A DNA stretch of 64,000 bases from Dyella japonica A8 (GTDB lineage: Bacteria > Pseudomonadota > Gammaproteobacteria > Xanthomonadales > Rhodanobacteraceae), in NCBI RefSeq assembly GCF_000725385.1, contig NZ_CP008884.1:2666001-2730000 (forward strand), given 5' to 3'. A program made the translations under genes and the position numbers. Of this stretch, positions 54,875 to 64,000 are shown one piece after another. The notes beneath the pieces were generated by a model. That model saw only the letters and a program-made list of their open reading frames with translations. It was not told the DNA's origin and ran no database searches. Position 1 is the first letter of the stretch. Every line of letters starts with the position of its first letter.

Positions 54875-56548
54875 ATGACTGAAAGTTTTGCCGAGCTGTT
54901 TGAACAGAGCCAACAGGCTATCTCCAAGCTGAAGCCGGGCGCGATCGTCACCGGTATCGTTGTGGAAATCCGCAACGATGTCGTCGTGATCAACGCTGGC
55001 CTGAAGAGCGAAGGCATCGTCCCGATCGAGCAGTTCAAGGACGAGAGCGGAGAGCTGGAAGTGCAGGTCGGCGACGAGGTGAAGGTTGCCCTCGACGCCC
55101 TGGAAGACGGCTTCGGCGAGACCAAGCTCTCCCGTGAGAAGGCCAAGCGTTCCATGGTGTGGGACGACCTCGAGCAGGCCTTCGACAAGGAAGAGACCAT
55201 CACCGGCAAGATCTCCGGCAAGGTCAAGGGCGGCTTCACCGTCGACATCAAGGACGTCCGCGCATTCCTGCCGGGCTCGCTGGTCGACGTGCGTCCGGTC
55301 CGCGATCCGGTCTACCTGGAAGGCAAGGACCTCGAGTTCAAGATCATCAAGCTCGACCGCAAGCGCAACAACGTTGTGGTCAGCCGCCGCGCCGTCGTCG
55401 AGACCGAGTTCTCCGAGGAGCGCGAGAAGCTGCTGGAGCGCCTGACCGAAGGCGCAGTGGTCAAGGGCACGGTCAAGAACCTCACCGACTACGGCGCGTT
55501 CGTGGATCTGGGCGGCATCGACGGCCTGCTGCACATCACCGACATGGCATGGAAGCGCGTGCGTCATCCGTCCGAAGTCGTCAACGTCGGCGACGAGCTG
55601 GACGTCCGCGTGCTGAAGTACGACCGCGAGCGCAACCGCGTGTCGCTGGGCCTCAAGCAGCTGGGTGACGATCCGTGGGTCGCCATCGCCCGCCGCTACC
55701 CGGTCGGCAGCCGCCTGTTCGGCAAGGTCTCCAACGTCACCGATTACGGCTGCTTCGTTGAGATCGAGCCGGGCGTGGAAGGCCTGGTCCACGTGTCCGA
55801 AATGGACTGGACCAACAAGAACGTCAACCCGGCCAAGGTCGTGCAGGTCGGCGACGAGACCGAAGTGATGGTGCTGGACGTGGATGAAGAGCGTCGCCGC
55901 ATCTCGCTGGGTATCAAGCAGACCCGCTCGAACCCGTGGGAAGCTTTCGCCGCCATGCACAAGAAGGGCGACAAGGTGTCCGGTCAGATCAAGTCGATCA
56001 CCGACTTTGGCATCTTCATCGGCCTGGACGGCGGCATCGACGGTCTGGTCCACCTGTCCGACATCTCCTGGCAGGCTTCCGGCGAAGACCTCGTTCGCAA
56101 CTTCAAGAAGGGCGACGAGATCGAAGCCGTGGTGCTGGCCGTGGATCCGGAGCGCGAGCGCATCTCCCTCGGCATCAAGCAGATGGAGCAGGATCCGTTC
56201 GGTCAGTTCATGGCCACCAACCCGCGCGGCACCATCGTCAACGGTGTCGTGAAGGAAGTGGACGCCAAGGGCGCCGTGATCGATCTGGGCGAGGGCGTCG
56301 AGGGTTACCTGCGCGCCAACGACATCGCCAAGGAGCGCATCGACGATGCCACGCAGCATCTGAAGGTGGGCGACAAGGTCGAAGCCAAGTTCACCGGCAT
56401 GGACCGTAAGGGCCGCCAGCTGCAGCTGTCGATCCGCGCGAAGGACGAAGAAGAACTGCACGATGCCATGGCCGAGTACTCGAACGCCTCCGGCGGCACG
56501 ACGAAGCTCGGTGCGCTGCTCAAGGAGCAGCTCAACAAGGCTGACTAA
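54875..56548 (+). CDS. rpsA: 30S ribosomal protein S1
   Basis: 557 residues. Six S1 RNA-binding repeats, for example [100 protein letters not shown]. Unfolds and recruits mRNA on the 30S subunit. ATG 54875 follows a 165-nt leader. Confidence 0.98.
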   Translation: MTESFAELFEQSQQAISKLKPGAIVTGIVVEIRNDVVVINAGLKSEGIVPIEQFKDESGELEVQVGDEVKVALDALEDGFGETKLSREKAKRSMVWDDLEQAFDKEETITGKISGKVKGGFTVDIKDVRAFLPGSLVDVRPVRDPVYLEGKDLEFKIIKLDRKRNNVVVSRRAVVETEFSEEREKLLERLTEGAVVKGTVKNLTDYGAFVDLGGIDGLLHITDMAWKRVRHPSEVVNVGDELDVRVLKYDRERNRVSLGLKQLGDDPWVAIARRYPVGSRLFGKVSNVTDYGCFVEIEPGVEGLVHVSEMDWTNKNVNPAKVVQVGDETEVMVLDVDEERRRISLGIKQTRSNPWEAFAAMHKKGDKVSGQIKSITDFGIFIGLDGGIDGLVHLSDISWQASGEDLVRNFKKGDEIEAVVLAVDPERERISLGIKQMEQDPFGQFMATNPRGTIVNGVVKEVDAKGAVIDLGEGVEGYLRANDIAKERIDDATQHLKVGDKVEAKFTGMDRKGRQLQLSIRAKDEEELHDAMAEYSNASGGTTKLGALLKEQLNKAD

Positions 56549-56565
56549 GCAGTAGCAGCAGGAAT

Positions 56566-56590
56566 GCGGGGCGGCGCTCGGCCGCCCCGC
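56566..56590 (+). terminator. Hairpin between rpsA and ihfB
   Basis: GCGGGGCGGC / GCCGCCCCGC, 10-bp perfect stem with 5-nt loop, followed only by GGTTT. Probably attenuates or stabilises rpsA mRNA. Confidence 0.65.
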
Positions 56591-56618
56591 GGTTTCACGT
56601 CACGGACATTGGGGACCC

Positions 56619-56906
56619 ATGACCAAATCCGAATTGATTGAGGCGCTGGCACGGCGTCAGACCCACCTCGCGTTCGCCGACGTGGAGCTGGCGGTCAAGA
56701 GCGTGATCGAGCAGATGAGCCATGCCCTGTCCAATGGCGAGCGCATCGAGGTTCGCGGTTTCGGCAGCTTTGCGCTGCATTACCGTCCGCCGCGCATGGG
56801 CCGTAATCCCAAGACGGGCGACGCAGTGGCACTGCCGGGCAAGCATGTCCCGCACTTCAAGCCAGGCAAGGAACTGCGTGAGCGCGTCAACTTGAATCTG
56901 GAGTGA
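56619..56906 (+). CDS. ihfB: Integration host factor subunit beta
   Basis: 95 residues of the HU/IHF family: [59 protein letters not shown]. The Arg-Asn-Pro tip that kinks DNA is present. Works as a heterodimer with IhfA. Followed by a strong terminator. Confidence 0.97.
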   Translation: MTKSELIEALARRQTHLAFADVELAVKSVIEQMSHALSNGERIEVRGFGSFALHYRPPRMGRNPKTGDAVALPGKHVPHFKPGKELRERVNLNLE

Positions 56907-56943
56907 GACCTGCTTACGCGGGTGGCACCTCGGAGTACTTTCG

Positions 56944-56982
56944 GAAGGCAGGCGGCGATGAGTCGATCCTGCCTTCTTTTTT
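56944..56982 (+). terminator. ihfB terminator
   Basis: GAAGGCAGG (56944-56952) / CCTGCCTTC (56968-56976), then TTTTTT. Confidence 0.88.
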
Positions 56983-57102
56983 GCCTGCAGCAGGTTCTTG
57001 CGGCGGACAGGGCGCGGCAGACCAGGACTTGTCGCCCGGTTTCTGAAGGGCACCATACGCCCCGCCTGTGACGGTCTCGGGCAATCGGTTAAAGTCGCAC
57101 CT

Positions 57103-57372
57103 ATGCGCCTGATCGTTACGCTGGTTCTCCTGCTCTTTGTCGCCGTGGGCATTGTCCTCGGTGCGCTGAATGCCGACCTGGTCGCCTATGACCTGGGCTT
57201 TGTGCATTTTTCGCTGCCCAAGGGGGCGGCTCTCCTGGTGGCGCTGGTGATCGGCTGGTTGCTCGGCGGGCTCACCGCATGGCTGGGTGTCAGCGCCAGG
57301 CAGCAGCGCCTGCGTCGCAAAGCCGCCGGAAAGGCCGGCGGCAAGGCCAAAACGTCTCCGGCTGGTGCATGA
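57103..57372 (+). CDS. lapA: Lipopolysaccharide assembly protein LapA-like
   Basis: 89 residues: two membrane helices (LIVTLVLLLFVAVGIVLG; LLVALVIGWLLGGLTAWLG) and a basic tail (QQRLRRKAAGKAGGKAK), as in LapA/YciS (DUF1049). Overlaps lapB (ATGA), as in E. coli. Takes part in control of LPS synthesis. Confidence 0.9.
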   Translation: MRLIVTLVLLLFVAVGIVLGALNADLVAYDLGFVHFSLPKGAALLVALVIGWLLGGLTAWLGVSARQQRLRRKAAGKAGGKAKTSPAGA

Positions 57373-58544
57373 GCGCGCTTCTCTACGTACTCATCCTGTT
57401 GGTACCTGCAGCATTTGCCAGCGGCTGGTGGACGGCCCGGCGGGCTGGCGTGCGGCGGTCGGGTGCCCAGGTCAGCGAGCTTTCCTCGGACTACTTCCGT
57501 GGCCTGAACTACCTGCTCAATGAAGAGCAGGACAAGGCCATCGAGGTGTTCCTCAAGCTGGCCGAATACAACCGCGACACGGTGGAAACGCACTTAGCGT
57601 TAGGCAACCTGTTCCGTCGCCGGGGTGAGGTGGACCGTGCCATCCGCCTGCACCAGCATCTGGTTTCGCGCCCCGGTCTTTCGGACGCTATGAAGACCGT
57701 GGCCCTGCTCGAGCTGGGCGAGGACTACATGCGCGCCGGCCTGCTTGATCGCGCCGAAACGCTGTTCTCCGATCTGGTGGCGATGGACGCGCATGCGCCA
57801 TCCGCACTGCGCCACCTCATCGCCATCTATCAACACGAGCGCGACTGGCACAAGGCGATTGAACATGCACGCCGCTTAGAGGCCATGACCGGCGAAGACG
57901 AAGCCGGGATGATCGCGCAGTTCTATTGCGAGCTGGCCGAGCAATCCCGTCAGCATGGTGCCCGCCAGGACGCGCGTGAATACCTGCGCCAGGCGTTCGC
58001 GTGCCAGCCCGATTGCGTGCGCGCCTTCATGCTGACCGGACGCCTCTATGCCGAAGAAGGCCAGCATGCGGATGCTGCGAAGGCCTATGAGCATGCCGTC
58101 GAGGCGGATATCGCATTCGTTCCCGAAATCCTGCCGCCGTTGCTCAACAGCTACGCGCGTTCGCAACAGATGGAGCATGCCGAGCATTTCCTGCGGGACA
58201 TCCTCGAGCGCTATCACGGCATATCGCCGGTGCTTGCACTGACCCGCCTGTACCAGCAGCGCGATGGCGAACGCACCGCGGTGGAGTTCCTTACGTCCCA
58301 GCTTCGCCAGCGTCCGTCCGTTCGAGGCCTCATGGCCCTGATCGACGCCACCATGGACAAGATGGAAGGCGAGGCGCGCGAAAACTTCCTGATCCTGCGC
58401 GACCTGACCAAGAAGCTGCTGGAAGGCCAGGCCATGTACCGCTGCAGCCGCTGCGGTTTTGGCGCCAAAGCGCATCACTGGCAGTGCCCCAGCTGCAAGA
58501 GCTGGAGCACGATCCGCCCCATCCACGGCGTGGCCAACGAATGA
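57369..58544 (+). CDS. lapB: Lipopolysaccharide assembly protein LapB
   Basis: 391 residues. N-terminal membrane helix (LLYVLILLVPAAFASGWW), about nine TPR repeats (GLNYLLNEEQDKAIEVFLKL, NLFRRRGEVDRAIRLHQHLV and onward), and a C-terminal rubredoxin-like knuckle CSRCGFGAKAHHWQCPSCKS. LapB guides FtsH to degrade LpxC and tunes LPS synthesis. The start overlaps the lapA stop. Confidence 0.96.
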   Translation: MSALLYVLILLVPAAFASGWWTARRAGVRRSGAQVSELSSDYFRGLNYLLNEEQDKAIEVFLKLAEYNRDTVETHLALGNLFRRRGEVDRAIRLHQHLVSRPGLSDAMKTVALLELGEDYMRAGLLDRAETLFSDLVAMDAHAPSALRHLIAIYQHERDWHKAIEHARRLEAMTGEDEAGMIAQFYCELAEQSRQHGARQDAREYLRQAFACQPDCVRAFMLTGRLYAEEGQHADAAKAYEHAVEADIAFVPEILPPLLNSYARSQQMEHAEHFLRDILERYHGISPVLALTRLYQQRDGERTAVEFLTSQLRQRPSVRGLMALIDATMDKMEGEARENFLILRDLTKKLLEGQAMYRCSRCGFGAKAHHWQCPSCKSWSTIRPIHGVANE

Positions 58545-58551
58545 GGCGCGG

Positions 58552-59583
58552 ATGAGCTTCGTTTCGCTGGCGACAGGGATGGTGCTGGCCACGTTGCTGA
58601 TTGCGCTGGTGGTCGTTCGGGCTGCGATTGCCTATGCGCACCGCCGCGGCATGATGGACCTGCCAGGGCAGCGCCGCTCGCACACCATTCCCACGCCGCG
58701 CGGCGGCGGCATCGGCATCGTCGTGGCGGTGTTGCTGACGATGCCCATTTGCCTCGCCGCGCTCCCGGGGCCGTTGCCGCCTGTCGTGGTCGGCGCTCTT
58801 GCCGTCGGCACTGTCCTGGTGGCAGCCGTGGGGTGGTGGGACGACCATGCGTCGCTGCCGGTGCTGCCGCGGTTTGGCATCCAGTTGCTGTCGGCAGGCT
58901 TGCTTGCCGTGTCGCTGGCCCTGACGGGCATGTCGTGGTGGTGGGTGCCGGTGCTCATGCTTGCCGGTGGGTGGAGCATCAACCTGCACAACTTCATGGA
59001 CGGCATCGATGGCCTGCTGGCCCAGCAGGTGATCTTCGTCGGCCTGGGGCTCGCGTTGCTGGCTTGGGCAGCCGTTCAGCCGGCCCTGGCTGTGGCGGCG
59101 GCCTGCCTGGCGGCCGCCGCACTGGGATTTTGGTGGTTCAACCGGCCGCGGGCCCGCATTTTCATGGGAGATGTGGGGAGCGGCACTATGGGCTTGCTGG
59201 TCTTTGCCCTGACCGCGCTGCTTTGGCGGGCGGACTGGCATCTCCTGTGGCCGGCCCTGATTCTCAGTTCATCTTTCGTAGCGGACGCTAGTCTTACCCT
59301 GTTGCGCCGTATGGTCGGTGGCCGGCGTTGGTACACTGCCCATCGCGAACATCTGTATCAATGGATGGTACGCAGTGGATTCACGCATGCCACCGGGGGG
59401 GCGTGCTATCTGGGCTGGAACATGTTGGTGGCGGCGCCGCTCGCTTTCCTCGCATGGGCCAGGCCGATGTGGTCAGTGTCGTTGTTTTTCGGCACTTACC
59501 TGATAGCGACCACGGTTTGGATCGTCATGAAGCGCCGGTGTGTGCGGCGCGTATGGGACAAAGGTCGACATGTCGCTACGTAA
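58552..59583 (+). CDS. WecA/WbpL-like undecaprenyl-phosphate sugar-1-phosphate transferase
   Basis: 343 residues, about 10 membrane helices, MraY/WecA superfamily: SHTIPTPRGGGIGIVVAVLL, WWDDHASLPVLPRFGIQLL, NLHNFMDGIDGLLAQQ (catalytic Asp pair), FMGDVGSGTMGLLVFAL, and the cytoplasmic HREHLYQWMVRSGF loop. Starts O-antigen or other polysaccharide by loading a sugar-1-P onto undecaprenyl phosphate. Overlaps the WbpM-like gene by 14 nt; the wbpL-wbpM order next to ihfB recalls the Pseudomonas O-antigen locus. Confidence 0.9.
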   Translation: MSFVSLATGMVLATLLIALVVVRAAIAYAHRRGMMDLPGQRRSHTIPTPRGGGIGIVVAVLLTMPICLAALPGPLPPVVVGALAVGTVLVAAVGWWDDHASLPVLPRFGIQLLSAGLLAVSLALTGMSWWWVPVLMLAGGWSINLHNFMDGIDGLLAQQVIFVGLGLALLAWAAVQPALAVAAACLAAAALGFWWFNRPRARIFMGDVGSGTMGLLVFALTALLWRADWHLLWPALILSSSFVADASLTLLRRMVGGRRWYTAHREHLYQWMVRSGFTHATGGACYLGWNMLVAAPLAFLAWARPMWSVSLFFGTYLIATTVWIVMKRRCVRRVWDKGRHVAT

Positions 59584-61465
59584 ATGGGTCGGTGTCATTC
59601 ATCCGCGAACGGCCGTGGTGCTCCACGACCTGCTGATGGCTGCGCTGGCGTGGTGGGTGGCCAAGGCCCTGCGCTACGCGATGATCGACAACGCAGCGAT
59701 CAACTTCCACGCGCTGGAATTTCCCCTTGTCCTGCTGGTGCAGGGCGCCGTGCTTAGCTGGACCGGCCTCTACAAGGGCGTCTGGCGCTTCGCCAGCCTG
59801 CCTGACCTGTGGAACATCCTGCGCGCGGCCATCATCGGCACCCTGGCCATTGCGGCCGTGCTGATCCTCTACAACCGCCTGGCCGACGTGCCGCGCTCGG
59901 TGTTGCTGCTGTATCCGGTGGTGCTGTCGGTGCTGCTGGGTACTCCGCGCCTGGCCTACCGTTTCTGGAAGGACAGCCGGGTCGACCTGTTCCAGGCCAA
60001 GCCCGCCCAGCGCGTCCTCATCGTCGGTGCCGATCGCGCGGGCGAAGCCCTGTCGCGTGACCTCCATCGGGACAATGGCTTCACGGTGGTGGGCTTCGTC
60101 GATGACAAGGAGAGCCTGCGCGGCGCCAGCATCAATGGCCGCCCGGTGCTTGGCCGCATCGACCAGATCCCCGAGCTCGTGCGCGAAGTCGCCGTGCAGA
60201 TGCTGCTCATCGCCATGCCCGGTGCGTCCACCCAGGAGATGCGCCGCGTGGTCGAGCTGTGCGACCAGAGCGGGTTGCCGTATCGCACCGTGCCCAAGCT
60301 GGAAGACGTGGTTTCCGGGCGTGCGCACTTCAACGAGATCAAGGAAGTCGCCATCGAGGACCTGCTCGGCCGTGACACGGTCGAGCTCGACTGGACGGCC
60401 ATCCGCGTCACGCTGACCGGGCGCCGCGTGCTGGTGACGGGTGGTGGCGGTTCGATCGGTTCGGAACTGTGCCGCCAGGTGGCGCGCCTCGGTGCACAGT
60501 CGTTGTGCGTGGTCGACAACACCGAGTTCAATCTTTACCGGATCTCGCAGGAATTGCGTGCCGAGTATCCTGAGCTGATCTTTGAAGGCGTGCTGGCCGA
60601 TTGCGGCGACGCGGCGGCCATGCGCAAGCTGTTTACCGAGTACAAGCCGCAGGTCGTGTTCCATGCGGCGGCCTACAAGCACGTGCCGATGCTGCAGGGC
60701 CAGGTGCGTGCGGCGGTCCGCAACAACGTGCTGGCTACGCGCAACGTGGCCGACCTGGCGGATAGGCATCACGTCGAGTGCTTCGTGCTGATTTCCACCG
60801 ACAAGGCCGTGAACCCCACCAGCGTCATGGGCGCCTGCAAGCGCCTCGCGGAAATCTGGTGCCAGAATCTCAACGAGCATTCCAACACTCACTTCATCAC
60901 GGTGCGTTTCGGCAACGTGCTCGATTCGGCCGGTTCCGTGGTGCCGCTGTTCCGTGAGCAGATCCGCAATGGCGGCCCGGTCACCATTACGCACCCGGAA
61001 ATCTCCCGCTATTTCATGACCATTCCGGAGGCCTGCCAGCTGATCCTGCAGGCCGCCAGCATCGGCAAGGGCGGCGAGATTTTCGCGCTGGACATGGGTG
61101 AGCCGATCAAGATCCGCGATCTTGCCGAGCAGATGATCCGGCTGGCCGGTCGCAAGCCGGGTACGGAAATCCCCATCGTCTATACCGGCCTGCGTTCGGG
61201 CGAGAAGTTGTTCGAGGAGCTGTTCCACCCCCTCGAGAACTACATCGAAACCACGCACGCGAAGATTTTCCTCGCGCAGTATCGTCCGGTGAAGTGGGAT
61301 CTGCTCAACGCCCAGATGGCGAAGGCGGCCGATGCCGTCGTCGCCTATGACGAGGAAGCACTGCGCCAGTGCGTTTCCAGCCTGCTGCCGTCGTTCCGCT
61401 GGAGCGATTCGGTGCAGATCGATAACGTAGTGGCACTACGTCGTAATGAATCAGGAGAAAAGTAA
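59570..61465 (+). CDS. WbpM/CapD-like nucleotide-sugar 4,6-dehydratase
   Basis: 631 residues. Four N-terminal membrane helices, a CoA-binding-like Rossmann domain (RVLIVGADRAGEALSRDL) and a C-terminal SDR domain (VLVTGGGGSIGSELCRQV; AAYKHVPMLQGQVRAAVRNN; ISTDKAVNPTSVMGACKR). The catalytic Tyr of SDRs is Met here (VMGACK), the Ser-Met-Lys variant of large WbpM-type dehydratases. Likely converts UDP-GlcNAc to its 4-keto-6-deoxy form for QuiNAc/FucNAc-type sugars. Between a WecA-like transferase and galU. Confidence 0.92.
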   Translation: MSLRKWVGVIHPRTAVVLHDLLMAALAWWVAKALRYAMIDNAAINFHALEFPLVLLVQGAVLSWTGLYKGVWRFASLPDLWNILRAAIIGTLAIAAVLILYNRLADVPRSVLLLYPVVLSVLLGTPRLAYRFWKDSRVDLFQAKPAQRVLIVGADRAGEALSRDLHRDNGFTVVGFVDDKESLRGASINGRPVLGRIDQIPELVREVAVQMLLIAMPGASTQEMRRVVELCDQSGLPYRTVPKLEDVVSGRAHFNEIKEVAIEDLLGRDTVELDWTAIRVTLTGRRVLVTGGGGSIGSELCRQVARLGAQSLCVVDNTEFNLYRISQELRAEYPELIFEGVLADCGDAAAMRKLFTEYKPQVVFHAAAYKHVPMLQGQVRAAVRNNVLATRNVADLADRHHVECFVLISTDKAVNPTSVMGACKRLAEIWCQNLNEHSNTHFITVRFGNVLDSAGSVVPLFREQIRNGGPVTITHPEISRYFMTIPEACQLILQAASIGKGGEIFALDMGEPIKIRDLAEQMIRLAGRKPGTEIPIVYTGLRSGEKLFEELFHPLENYIETTHAKIFLAQYRPVKWDLLNAQMAKAADAVVAYDEEALRQCVSSLLPSFRWSDSVQIDNVVALRRNESGEK

Positions 61466-62338
61466 GTGAGCAAGCCGTTGCGCAAGGTGGTGTTCCCTGT
61501 GGCTGGTCTTGGCACGCGTTTCCTTCCCGCGACCAAGGTGGTGGCCAAGGAGATGCTGCCGGTGTTGGACCGCCCGCTGATCCAGTATGCCGTTGACGAA
61601 GCTGTAGACGCGGGCGCTGATACGCTGATCTTCGTCACCAATCGCTACAAGCACGCCATTGCCGACTATTTCGACAAGGCGTATGAGCTGGAGGCCAAGC
61701 TTCAGGAAAAGGGCAAGGATGAATTGCTCGCACTGGTGCAGGGTACGCTGCCCAAGCACGTGCGCGCCGTCTTCGTGACCCAGCCGGAAGCCTTGGGCCT
61801 GGGGCACGCCGTGTTGTGCGCCAAGCCCGTGGTGGGCGACGAACCGTTTGGCGTGGTGCTTCCCGATGACCTGATCTGGAACAAGGGCAAGGGGGCGCTC
61901 GGTCAGATGGCCGCACTGGCCCAGTCCACGGATGCCGGCGTCATCGCCGTCGAAGAAGTGCCGCACAGCGATACCGACAAGTACGGCATCGTCGACGCCA
62001 CCCCGGTGGATGAGCGCAGCGCGCAGATCCGCCACATGGTGGAGAAGCCCAAGCCGGCCGACGCCCCGTCGAACCTCGCCGTGGTCGGTCGCTATGTGCT
62101 GCCCGGCCGTATCTTCCAGCTGCTCGAGCAGACCACGCCGGGTGCGGGTGGCGAGATCCAGCTGACCGACGCCATCGACGCCTTGCTCAAGGAGCAGGGC
62201 AAGGTGCTTGCCTACCGGTTCGAAGGCACCCGCTTCGATTGCGGCAACAAGGCCGGCCTCGTGCGTGCCACCATGCACATGGCCATGCAGGACCCGAAGC
62301 TCGCGCCCGTCGTGCGCGAGATCATGGCGACGCTCTAA
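61466..62338 (+). CDS. galU: UTP-glucose-1-phosphate uridylyltransferase
   Basis: 290 residues: VVFPVAGLGTRFLPATKVVA nucleotide loop, MLPVLDRPLIQYAVDEAV, ALGLGHAVLCAKPVV, VLPDDLIWN, EKPKPADAPSNLAVVGRYV, GTRFDCGNKAGLVRATMHMA. Makes UDP-glucose for polysaccharides and LPS core. GTG start with CAGGAG just upstream, one base after the previous stop. Confidence 0.97.
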   Translation: MSKPLRKVVFPVAGLGTRFLPATKVVAKEMLPVLDRPLIQYAVDEAVDAGADTLIFVTNRYKHAIADYFDKAYELEAKLQEKGKDELLALVQGTLPKHVRAVFVTQPEALGLGHAVLCAKPVVGDEPFGVVLPDDLIWNKGKGALGQMAALAQSTDAGVIAVEEVPHSDTDKYGIVDATPVDERSAQIRHMVEKPKPADAPSNLAVVGRYVLPGRIFQLLEQTTPGAGGEIQLTDAIDALLKEQGKVLAYRFEGTRFDCGNKAGLVRATMHMAMQDPKLAPVVREIMATL

Positions 62339-62376
62339 GCAACCCGTTCAAGATCTTGCTCTAGCACCTGGTTTTC

Positions 62377-62473
62377 CTCACCATCATTCCCGCGAAAGCG
62401 GGAATCCAGCGTCTTTTCCCGTTGTACTCAAGGCCAAAAGGCGCTGGATCCCCGCTTTCGCGGGGATGACGTG
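62377..62473. repeat. Palindromic intergenic repeat (family A)
   Basis: CATCATTCCCGCGAAAGCGG and CCGCTTTCGCGGGGATGACG, with AATCCAGCG / CGCTGGATC inside, 40 bp after galU. Confidence 0.85.
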
Positions 62474-62799
62474 GGAAGCAGGAGGTTTGATGGAGATCGT
62501 GACCAGGCTCTAAGCGACCAGCCTGCGTTGGCACACTCGGGGCCTGCTCTGCTGCGGGAGCCTTTCGAATCCGTCGCCTCGGTGTCAGGTTTTTCTTGTT
62601 TGCCACGCGCCTGCATGCGTCCTTGACGCGAGCGTGTCAGAATCCCTGCAGCACATCGCCATGTTTGGCGAGCAAGCTGTCTGCAGGGTAAGCCAGTGTT
62701 GTCGGGTCCGCTTCGCAAGAGGCGGGCGCTTTGCTGCACCTGGCTTCACCCCGGGCCGGCCTGGCGCCGCGTTCATTGGATGAAAACCGGGAAAGCATC
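62474..62799. other. Intergenic region before the macroglobulin gene
   Basis: About 325 bases. At 62488-62512 the sequence echoes the galU 3' end (ATGGAGATCGTGACC...CTCTAAGCGACC). No gene or clear promoter was recognised. Confidence 0.45.
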
Positions 62800-64000
62800 A
62801 TGGATCTGCTGCGATTTCTGCTCCTGCTCCCCGTGCGCCTGCTGCGCGGCCTTATGGCGGTCATCGGGCTGCTCCTGCGTCCGCTGATCGGCCAGGTCAG
62901 CTGGGCCGCGCCGGCATGGTTGCCCGCAACCGGTGGATGGATCAGGCGCCGTCCCGCGCAGACGGCCGCTCTGCTGGTTGGCCTGCTCGTGCTAGCGGCG
63001 GGTGGCTGGTTTGGATGGCAGTGGTACAAGAACCGTCCCCAACCGGTCGAACCGTCCCGCGTTACGCTGAGCGTGGAGGCGCCGCCGATCACTGATTACA
63101 CCCGGCAGCCCCTCGTCATCCATCCGCTCACGGTGACATTTTCCGGTTCCGCCGCGCCGATCGAGCTGGTCGGCAAGCCCGTGACGACAGGAATCGTCAT
63201 GCAACCGGCGATGAAGGGGCAGTGGAGCTGGGTCGACGACCACACGCTCCGCTTTGCACCTGCCGAGGATTGGCCGGTCGGCAAGCACTTCCAGGTGCGC
63301 TTTGACGTCGCCACGGCCTTCGCGCGCCACGTGCTGATGGCCGACGATCACTTCGCGTTCGACATCCCGGCGTTCGAAGCCAAGGCAGAGAAGGGCGAGT
63401 TCTACCAGGATCCGCAGGATGCCACGGCCAAGAAAACCATCCTGCCGGTGACGTTCAATTACCCAGTCGATGCGGCTGATTTCGAAAAGCGTATCGCCGT
63501 GGGCCTGAAGCAGCCTGACAACAGCGATGCGGCATTGAAGTACACGGTCACCTACGACCAGTACAAGCTGCATGCATGGATCCATTCGCAGCCGCTTTCG
63601 CTGCCGCGCGACGAGGGCGCGGTGTCCTACGTGATCGCCAAGGGCGTGCGCAGCGCGCGTGGTGGCGACGGTACCGGCGAGGCGATCAAGACGCAGATCC
63701 GTGTGCCGGGCCTCTACAGCCTCACCATCGACAGCGTCGAGCCGACGCTGGTCGACAATGAAAAATACGAGCCCGAGCAGGTGCTGCTGGTCAACGTCGG
63801 CGGCACGGTGCGCGACAGCGACCTCGGTGGCCTGATCAAGGCCTGGGTGTTGCCCGCGCGCAAGGCCGGGGAGGAGCAGGGCGAAGATGCGCCGCCCTAC
63901 GACTGGTCCGCCGGCGAAGTCGGTGAAGCGGAGTTGCGCCAAAGCCAGTCGTTGAAGCTGGAGATGGTGCCGACCGAGAACGACTACGAAGCCGTGCAGA
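62800..64000 (+). CDS. Alpha-2-macroglobulin family protein, 5' part
   Basis: The frame is open from ATG 62800 to the window edge (400 codons). It begins MDLLRFLLLLPVRLLRGLMA, has a membrane anchor at about residues 54-72 (QTAALLVGLLVLAAGGWFGW), then macroglobulin-like beta domains (VTFSGSAAPIELVGKPVTTG; LPVTFNYPVDAADFEKRIAV; LYSLTIDSVEPTLVDNEKYE). Bacterial homologues are about 1500-2000 residues, periplasmic, inhibit proteases or guard the cell wall and often precede pbpC. The thioester/bait region is beyond the window. The family call rests on the N-terminal region. Confidence 0.8.
   Translation, partial: MDLLRFLLLLPVRLLRGLMAVIGLLLRPLIGQVSWAAPAWLPATGGWIRRRPAQTAALLVGLLVLAAGGWFGWQWYKNRPQPVEPSRVTLSVEAPPITDYTRQPLVIHPLTVTFSGSAAPIELVGKPVTTGIVMQPAMKGQWSWVDDHTLRFAPAEDWPVGKHFQVRFDVATAFARHVLMADDHFAFDIPAFEAKAEKGEFYQDPQDATAKKTILPVTFNYPVDAADFEKRIAVGLKQPDNSDAALKYTVTYDQYKLHAWIHSQPLSLPRDEGAVSYVIAKGVRSARGGDGTGEAIKTQIRVPGLYSLTIDSVEPTLVDNEKYEPEQVLLVNVGGTVRDSDLGGLIKAWVLPARKAGEEQGEDAPPYDWSAGEVGEAELRQSQSLKLEMVPTENDYEAVQ

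Noticed and set aside
54845..61258. Long opposite-strand frames over rpsA and the wbpM-like gene
   Set aside because: Same shadow effect; both sense genes are certain.

Overview
The window is high-G+C gammaproteobacterial DNA. Gene orders smpB-ratA-rnfH-bamE-fur-recN, hrcA-grpE-dnaK-dnaJ-dapB, carA-carB-greA and cmk-rpsA-ihfB-lapA-lapB, a zinc-free type L36 protein, and many dispersed palindromic repeats point to the Xanthomonadales, most likely Rhodanobacteraceae (Luteibacter/Dyella/Rhodanobacter-like). The genus is inferred from gene content and order only.

Layout. 1-12.7 kb is signalling: a CadC-like winged-helix/TPR regulator, a DUF1254 secreted protein, a MASE1 histidine kinase, and a CHASE-PAS3-kinase-REC2-HPt hybrid kinase overlapping a REC-GGDEF diguanylate cyclase. 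12.7-14.8 kb is a TetR repressor, with a palindromic operator over its own start codon, coupled to an apolipoprotein N-acyltransferase-like enzyme. 15.0-22.7 kb is a minus-strand run of seven genes (two exporters, two aldo/keto reductases, an ene-reductase, a luciferase-like oxidoreductase and a MoaF-like protein) opposite a LysR regulator. It looks like an electrophile or aldehyde defence set.

22.7-27.8 kb is an accessory island of lower G+C lying between lysR and ssrA (tmRNA). It carries two apparent type VI secretion cargo modules: a metallopeptidase-like toxin with two tandem exported immunity candidates, and a PAAR protein with a PGRP-type amidase and two tandem membrane-anchored immunity candidates. 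Both modules preserve extra copies of a unit made of toxin 3' end plus immunity gene. No VgrG or structural T6SS gene is present.

27.8-44.7 kb is core: tmRNA and SmpB, RatA/RnfH, BamE, Fur, a structured GGA-rich RNA candidate, a divergent two-component pair, RecN, and the heat-shock operon with visible sigma-32-like promoters. It continues with DapB, then a yybP-ykoY (manganese) riboswitch directly upstream of a CaCA-family exchanger. 44.7-54 kb holds carAB-greA, rpmJ, a LysR regulator, a candidate sX13-like sRNA with C-rich loops, FadH and an acyl-CoA-binding protein. 54-64 kb holds cmk-rpsA-ihfB-lapAB, then a WbpL/WbpM-like pair and galU for surface polysaccharide, and the 5' part of an alpha-2-macroglobulin-like gene that runs off the window.

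Two families of palindromic intergenic repeats are scattered through the core regions. No CRISPR array, tRNA, rRNA or complete insertion sequence was seen.
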